Part shown: positions 13,206-16,405 of the stretch, one piece after another | Layout: each line of letters begins with the position of its first letter | Position numbering within the stretch: position 1 is the stretch's first letter | Source of the DNA: CASQEL01 sp036655975 | GTDB lineage: Bacteria; Desulfobacterota; Desulfovibrionia; Desulfovibrionales; Desulfovibrionaceae | NCBI GenBank assembly: GCA_036655975.1 | Contig: JAVVPD010000047.1 | Location: 1 to 16,405 of the forward strand | Direction of reading: 5' to 3' | DNA length: 16,405 nucleotides | The notes under the pieces: generated by a model | Databases searched by the model: none | Told to the model about the DNA's origin: nothing | What the model saw: the letters and a program-made list of their open reading frames with translations, nothing else | Translations under genes and position numbers: made by a program

Positions 13206-13303
13206 GTATGCAGCGTGGCATACCCTAAAAAATGTAGAGGGTTCAGCGTGCTATTTTTGCTCTCTTCTAAAAACAAGCCTGCGGTTTTGGTTGCTTTTTA
13301 GAA
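13206..13303 (+). promoter_or_regulatory. Structured tig leader with competing hairpins and a terminator-like stem
   Basis: Hairpin 1 is GTATGC (13206-13211) with GCATAC (13218-13223). An alternative stem, ACCCT (13222-13226) with AGGGT (13238-13242), shares bases with it, so both cannot form together. A long stem follows, TTCTAAAAA (13265-13273) with TTTTTAGAA (13295-13303), extended inward with bulges through CAAGCC and GGTTGC. The GC core followed by five U resembles an intrinsic terminator. A small CGC-TTCG-GCG tetraloop hairpin follows at 13310-13319. This could be an attenuator, or the end of a small RNA of about 105 nt. Confidence 0.4.
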
Positions 13304-13382
13304 TACAGCGCTTCGGCGTGGGAGTTTGCCGCTTTCTCCTCTCGCACCACAAACATTTGCAAAGTCCTACAAAGGAGCCGTT

Positions 13383-14693
13383 GTGGAATATATTCTTGAA
13401 GACATTTCTCCTGTCAAAAAAAAGGTACAAATTACCGTTGATCCTAAAGAAGTGGAAGCTGCAATTTTGGCCGCTGTGGCGGTATACCGCACCACTTTAC
13501 AGATGGACGGCTTCCGCAAGGGCAAAGTTCCCGCTTCGGTAGTGGAAAAGCGCTTTCACGAAAAAATTTATCAGGAAGCCAAGCAGGATTTGGTCAATGT
13601 GCACATCAATGAAGTTGTCACTCAATTGGCTGTAAGCCCCATCTCTTCCATCGATTTTGATGGCAAAGATATGGTGCGTGGCGAAGCGTATGTGTACAGT
13701 ATCAGCTTTGAAGTGCTGCCCCCCTTTGATTTGCCAGGGTACGAAGGTTTGGAAGTCGATGAAGAAAAAGCTGAAGTGAAAGACGCGGAAGTGGACGAAG
13801 TGGTGAACCGCATTCTGCGTGACCGCAGCGATTTGGTTCCCGTGGAAGGCAAGGGGCCCGCTGTGGACGGGCAAGTGGTGGAGCTTGACTTTGCCGCTTT
13901 TGAAAATGGCGTGGCCTTAGAAGGCATCTCTGCCCAGAATTTCCAGCTTAGCCTTGGCGAACGTCAGGCTTTGGACGCTTTTGAAGATTTGGTGAAAACA
14001 ATCCCCTATGGCGAAGAAAAAGAAGGCGAAGTTACCTTCCCCGCAGATTTTATTGCCAAGGATCTGGCCGGTAAGACCGTGACCATGAAGGTGAAAGTTC
14101 ACGCCATTAAAGAGCGCAAACTGCCGGGTATGGATGATACCCTTGCCAAGTCTGTGGGCTACGAAAATGTGGAAAAATTGCGTGCCGGCATTGTGGATTC
14201 CTACATGAAAAGCCGTAAGGATCTGAACAAAGCCGCCGCCCAGAAAACCTTGCTGGATCGTCTGTTGAAAATGGTTGACTTTGTGCTGCCCGAATCCATG
14301 GTGGAAACCCACACCCACACCTTGGTGGCTGAAACCCGTGCCCGTTTGGAACGCCAGGGCAAAAGCCTAGAATCCATCGGCAAGACCTTGGAACAATTGG
14401 TGGCTGACGCCCGCCCCGAAGCGGAAAATATCACTCGGGTGCAGGTGTTTCTGTTGACGGTGGCCGCCAAAGAAGGCCTTGAAGTGACCGAGCAGGAAGT
14501 AGACCAGCACTTGTATCAGATGTGCCACCGCTCCGGTGAAGATTTCAAGGAAGTCAAGGATGCCTATGCGCGTAGCGGGATGATCTTCACCCTGCGCGAC
14601 CGTCTGTTGTCTGACAAAGCCATGGACGCCATCTATGCTAAGTCCACAGTTACGGAAGTGGAACCCAAGGTAGAAATTACCGCCAGCAAATAA
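13383..14693 (+). CDS. tig: Trigger factor, ribosome-associated chaperone and peptidyl-prolyl isomerase
   Basis: 436 aa from GTG at 13383; AAGGAG lies 5 nt upstream and the protein then begins Val/Met-Glu-Tyr-Ile-Leu-Glu-Asp, the normal family start. The frame is open further upstream but without a ribosome-binding site. Order: ribosome-binding domain (about 1-140) with the signature GFRKGKVPASVV (near 42-53), FKBP-type isomerase domain (about 150-240, from VDGQVVELDF to TVTMKVKVHAIKERKLP), and the helical SurA-like chaperone region (about 245-436). Length matches E. coli (432). It binds nascent chains at the ribosome exit. It is followed by clpP and clpX in the classic order; a 225-nt gap with hairpins means clpP may also have its own transcript. 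Confidence 0.97.
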   Translation: MEYILEDISPVKKKVQITVDPKEVEAAILAAVAVYRTTLQMDGFRKGKVPASVVEKRFHEKIYQEAKQDLVNVHINEVVTQLAVSPISSIDFDGKDMVRGEAYVYSISFEVLPPFDLPGYEGLEVDEEKAEVKDAEVDEVVNRILRDRSDLVPVEGKGPAVDGQVVELDFAAFENGVALEGISAQNFQLSLGERQALDAFEDLVKTIPYGEEKEGEVTFPADFIAKDLAGKTVTMKVKVHAIKERKLPGMDDTLAKSVGYENVEKLRAGIVDSYMKSRKDLNKAAAQKTLLDRLLKMVDFVLPESMVETHTHTLVAETRARLERQGKSLESIGKTLEQLVADARPEAENITRVQVFLLTVAAKEGLEVTEQEVDQHLYQMCHRSGEDFKEVKDAYARSGMIFTLRDRLLSDKAMDAIYAKSTVTEVEPKVEITASK

Positions 14694-14769
14694 GCGCGCC
14701 TTGCCAAGGGCGGGCTTTGACCTTAGTTTAGGCGAAGAGCCGTTATTAGCGCAGGTTTTTTAGTAAGAT

Positions 14770-14800
14770 TGCCAGCAGAAAACGTGTTTTTCTGCTGGCA
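14770..14800. terminator. Strong 13-bp hairpin after tig
   Basis: TGCCAGCAGAAAA (14770-14782) pairs perfectly with TTTTCTGCTGGCA (14788-14800) around a 5-nt loop. It lies 77 nt past the tig stop. No U-tract follows outside the stem on the plus strand, so it may act as a weak terminator, an RNA processing site or a 3'-end stabiliser between tig and clpP. Confidence 0.5.
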
Positions 14801-14859
14801 TAAGCCGCTTTTGAAGGCGGTATATGTTTTGGCTTCTGTTATCCGCAGAGCCTCTTGTT

Positions 14860-14879
14860 TTATCGGTATCAGCCGATAA
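14860..14879. repeat. 7-bp inverted repeat upstream of clpP
   Basis: TTATCGG (14860-14866) and CCGATAA (14873-14879) form a perfect palindrome with a 6-nt spacer (TATCAG), 39 nt before the clpP ATG. It could be an operator for a dimeric regulator of clpPX or a 5'-UTR hairpin. No CIRCE-type sequence or clear -35/-10 pair is visible. Confidence 0.4.
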
Positions 14880-14918
14880 GCTTCAGTGAACACCATTTTT
14901 TTATCCCAAGAGGTTGTC

Positions 14919-15539
14919 ATGGTCGCTATTCCCATGGTTATTGAAACGACAGGCCGCACCGAGCGTGCGTATGATATCTATTCGCGCTTATTAAAAGACA
15001 GAATTGTCCTCTTGGGTACAGAAGTCAACGACACCGTTGCCTCCTTGATCTGTGCACAATTGTTGTTTTTGGAATCGCAGGATCCTGAAAAGGAAATTAA
15101 CCTGTATATTAATTCCCCAGGCGGGTCGGTTACGGCGGGCCTCGCTATTTATGATACCATGCGGTATATCACCGCGCCGGTGTCCACCGTGTGCATGGGC
15201 CGCGCGGCAAGCATGGGCGCGCTATTGCTTACCGCTGGGGCTGCCGGCATGCGCTATGCCTTGCCCAATAGCCAAATTATGGTGCACCAGCCTTCGGGCG
15301 GGTTTCAGGGGCAAGCTACGGATATTGACATTCATGCCCGCGAAGTGTTGCGCTTGAAGCAGCGCCTCAATGAAATTATGGCGGAACATACGGGCCAAAC
15401 CATGGAAGCCGTTATTCACGCTACCGAGCGTGACAATTTTATGACCGCGCAAGACGCCGTTACCTTTGGTCTGGTAGACCGAGTGTTGGTGTCCCGCAAA
15501 GATCTGACCGGCGCAGTTACAGACAGCGACGACAAATAG
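14919..15539 (+). CDS. clpP: ClpP, ATP-dependent protease proteolytic subunit
   Basis: 206 aa from the ATG at 14919, preceded by AGAGG; an in-frame GTG at 14886 would add 11 residues without a ribosome-binding site and not match the family start. The catalytic triad is intact: Ser98 in GRAASMGALLL, His123 in QIMVHQPSGG and Asp172 in TERDNFM, one position later than E. coli mature numbering (97/122/171). The oxyanion-side NSPGGSVTAG (65-74) is present. It forms a two-ring tetradecamer that degrades proteins fed by ClpX or ClpA. ClpX follows 74 nt downstream without a terminator between them. Confidence 0.98.
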   Translation: MVAIPMVIETTGRTERAYDIYSRLLKDRIVLLGTEVNDTVASLICAQLLFLESQDPEKEINLYINSPGGSVTAGLAIYDTMRYITAPVSTVCMGRAASMGALLLTAGAAGMRYALPNSQIMVHQPSGGFQGQATDIDIHAREVLRLKQRLNEIMAEHTGQTMEAVIHATERDNFMTAQDAVTFGLVDRVLVSRKDLTGAVTDSDDK

Positions 15540-15613
15540 TCGGAGAGTTCCACATACATTCCGCGCATGCTTTTCTTTGGGGGGGCAGGCCGCGTATAAA
15601 AGGCGTACAGCAT

Positions 15614-16405
15614 ATGACGAAACAAAAAGGTGATGATACGGAACAGCGTTGTTCCTTTTGTGGTAAAAGTCAATTTGCAGTTAAGAAGTTGATTGTCCAG
15701 AACAACGCCAGCATTTGCGATGAATGTGTGGGTATTTGTAACGAAATCATCGCACAAGAAAAAGTTGCCGAAGTTATCGGTGATGAGCGTTTGCTGTCGC
15801 CGCAGGAAATTAAGGATCGGCTTGACGAATATGTCATCGGTCAGACTGAAGCCAAGAAGATTCTGTCCGTGGCTGTCCACAATCATTATAAGCGTGTGTT
15901 TTATGCCGAAGCTTTGGGCAATGATGTGGAGCTGGAAAAAAGCAATGTGTTGCTGGTGGGCCCCTCGGGCAGTGGCAAAACACTGTTGGCGAAAACATTG
16001 GCCCGCGTGCTTAAAGTGCCTTTTGCCATTGCGGACGCAACCACGCTGACAGAAGCGGGCTACGTGGGGGAAGATGTGGAAAATATTTTGGTGCAATTGC
16101 TCCAAAATGCCGACTACGACTTGGGCTCCGCCAGCAGGGGCATCATCTATATTGACGAAATCGACAAAATTTCGCGTAAGGGCGACGGCCCGTCCATCAC
16201 CCGCGACGTTTCTGGTGAAGGCGTGCAGCAGGCTCTGCTCAAAATTATTGAAGGCACGGAGGCCAATATCCCCCCCAAGGGCGGGCGTAAGCATCCGCAG
16301 CAGGAATTTATCCGCATGGACACCAGTAATATTCTGTTCATTGTGGGGGGCGCTTTTGTGGGGCTGGATAAGATTGTGGGTGAACGCATGGGGGGCGGGG
16401 GACTC
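15614..16405 (+). CDS. clpX: ClpX, ATP-dependent unfoldase subunit (5' part, cut by window end)
   Basis: 264 codons open to the window end, of about 415 expected. The N-terminal zinc-binding domain has Cys13-x2-Cys16 and Cys35-x2-Cys38. The AAA+ module follows with Walker A GPSGSGKT (Ser in place of the more usual Thr at its third position), Walker B GIIYIDEIDKIS, and the substrate-loop region SITRDVSGEGVQQALLKIIE. The GYVGEDVEN pore loop is intact. The ATG follows AAAGG by about 11 nt; MTKQKGD is a plausible start just before the zinc domain. It unfolds tagged proteins and threads them into ClpP. The missing part would contain sensor 2 and the IGF-type loop for ClpP docking, if it lies in the missing part as expected. 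Confidence 0.97.
   Translation, partial: MTKQKGDDTEQRCSFCGKSQFAVKKLIVQNNASICDECVGICNEIIAQEKVAEVIGDERLLSPQEIKDRLDEYVIGQTEAKKILSVAVHNHYKRVFYAEALGNDVELEKSNVLLVGPSGSGKTLLAKTLARVLKVPFAIADATTLTEAGYVGEDVENILVQLLQNADYDLGSASRGIIYIDEIDKISRKGDGPSITRDVSGEGVQQALLKIIEGTEANIPPKGGRKHPQQEFIRMDTSNILFIVGGAFVGLDKIVGERMGGGGL

Noticed and set aside
13326..13382. Upstream extension of tig to 13326
   Set aside because: The extra residues do not match the trigger factor family and have no ribosome-binding site, whereas GTG at 13383 follows AAGGAG by 5 nt.
13006..13382. tRNA, tmRNA, SRP RNA or RNase P RNA in the large gap before tig
   Set aside because: I looked for the T-loop GGTTC-type box with acceptor pairing and for the conserved cores of the other RNAs and found none.
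13204..13542. Plus-strand open frame of 112 codons over the tig leader
   Set aside because: It overlaps the real tig reading frame out of phase and has no ribosome-binding site or recognisable product. The leader structure explains this region better.
1..16405. CRISPR array, insertion sequence, prophage or defence system
   Set aside because: No regularly spaced repeats, transposase, integrase, toxin-antitoxin or nuclease genes were seen; the window is chromosomal metabolic and housekeeping DNA.

Overview
The window looks like chromosomal DNA of a sulfate- or sulfite-reducing Desulfovibrionaceae bacterium (Desulfovibrio or a relative). The reasons are moderate to high GC in genes, the tig-clpP-clpX block, multihaem c-type cytochrome with a haem-binding chemoreceptor, duplicated short HesB/IscA-like proteins with Cys-rich tails, and an in-frame UGA that reads best as selenocysteine. 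The family assignment is inference; no rRNA is present to prove it.

Layout. 1-114 is the start of an unidentified minus-strand gene behind a very AT-rich promoter region. 374-1024 and 1236-2444 (both minus) encode two exported proteins: one unknown, the other an alpha/beta-hydrolase-fold protein that appears to have lost its catalytic Ser and His. 2576-8292 (plus) is a compact five-gene operon: a DedA membrane protein, then a complete YbhG-YbhF-YbhS-YbhR type ABC exporter (membrane fusion protein, double-ATPase, two ABC-2 permeases), with junctions of 12, -4, -4 and 1 nt. It converges on a minus-strand redox block (11763 to 8360): a Sec-containing HesB-like protein, its Cys paralog (each with its own intrinsic terminator), a tetrahaem periplasmic cytochrome c, and a chemoreceptor with a periplasmic c-haem site plus a cytoplasmic PAS domain. 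The cytochrome and receptor are separated by 13 nt and are probably one sensing module.

12023 onward is on the plus strand and is housekeeping: pyrR, a DUF1992 protein, then tig, clpP and the first 264 codons of clpX (cut by the window end). The 377-nt gap between the DUF1992 gene and tig is unusual. Its first 100 nt can fold and resemble a cobalamin-riboswitch core with no B12 gene beside it. Its second half holds a sigma70-like promoter and a leader with competing hairpins ending in a terminator-like stem before tig.

The best candidates for a second look are the UGA-containing HesB-like gene with a bacterial SECIS-like hairpin beside its Cys paralog, the doubly inactivated exported hydrolase, the cytochrome/haem-chemoreceptor pair, and the structured RNA region upstream of tig. 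No tRNA, rRNA, insertion sequence, prophage or CRISPR array was seen.
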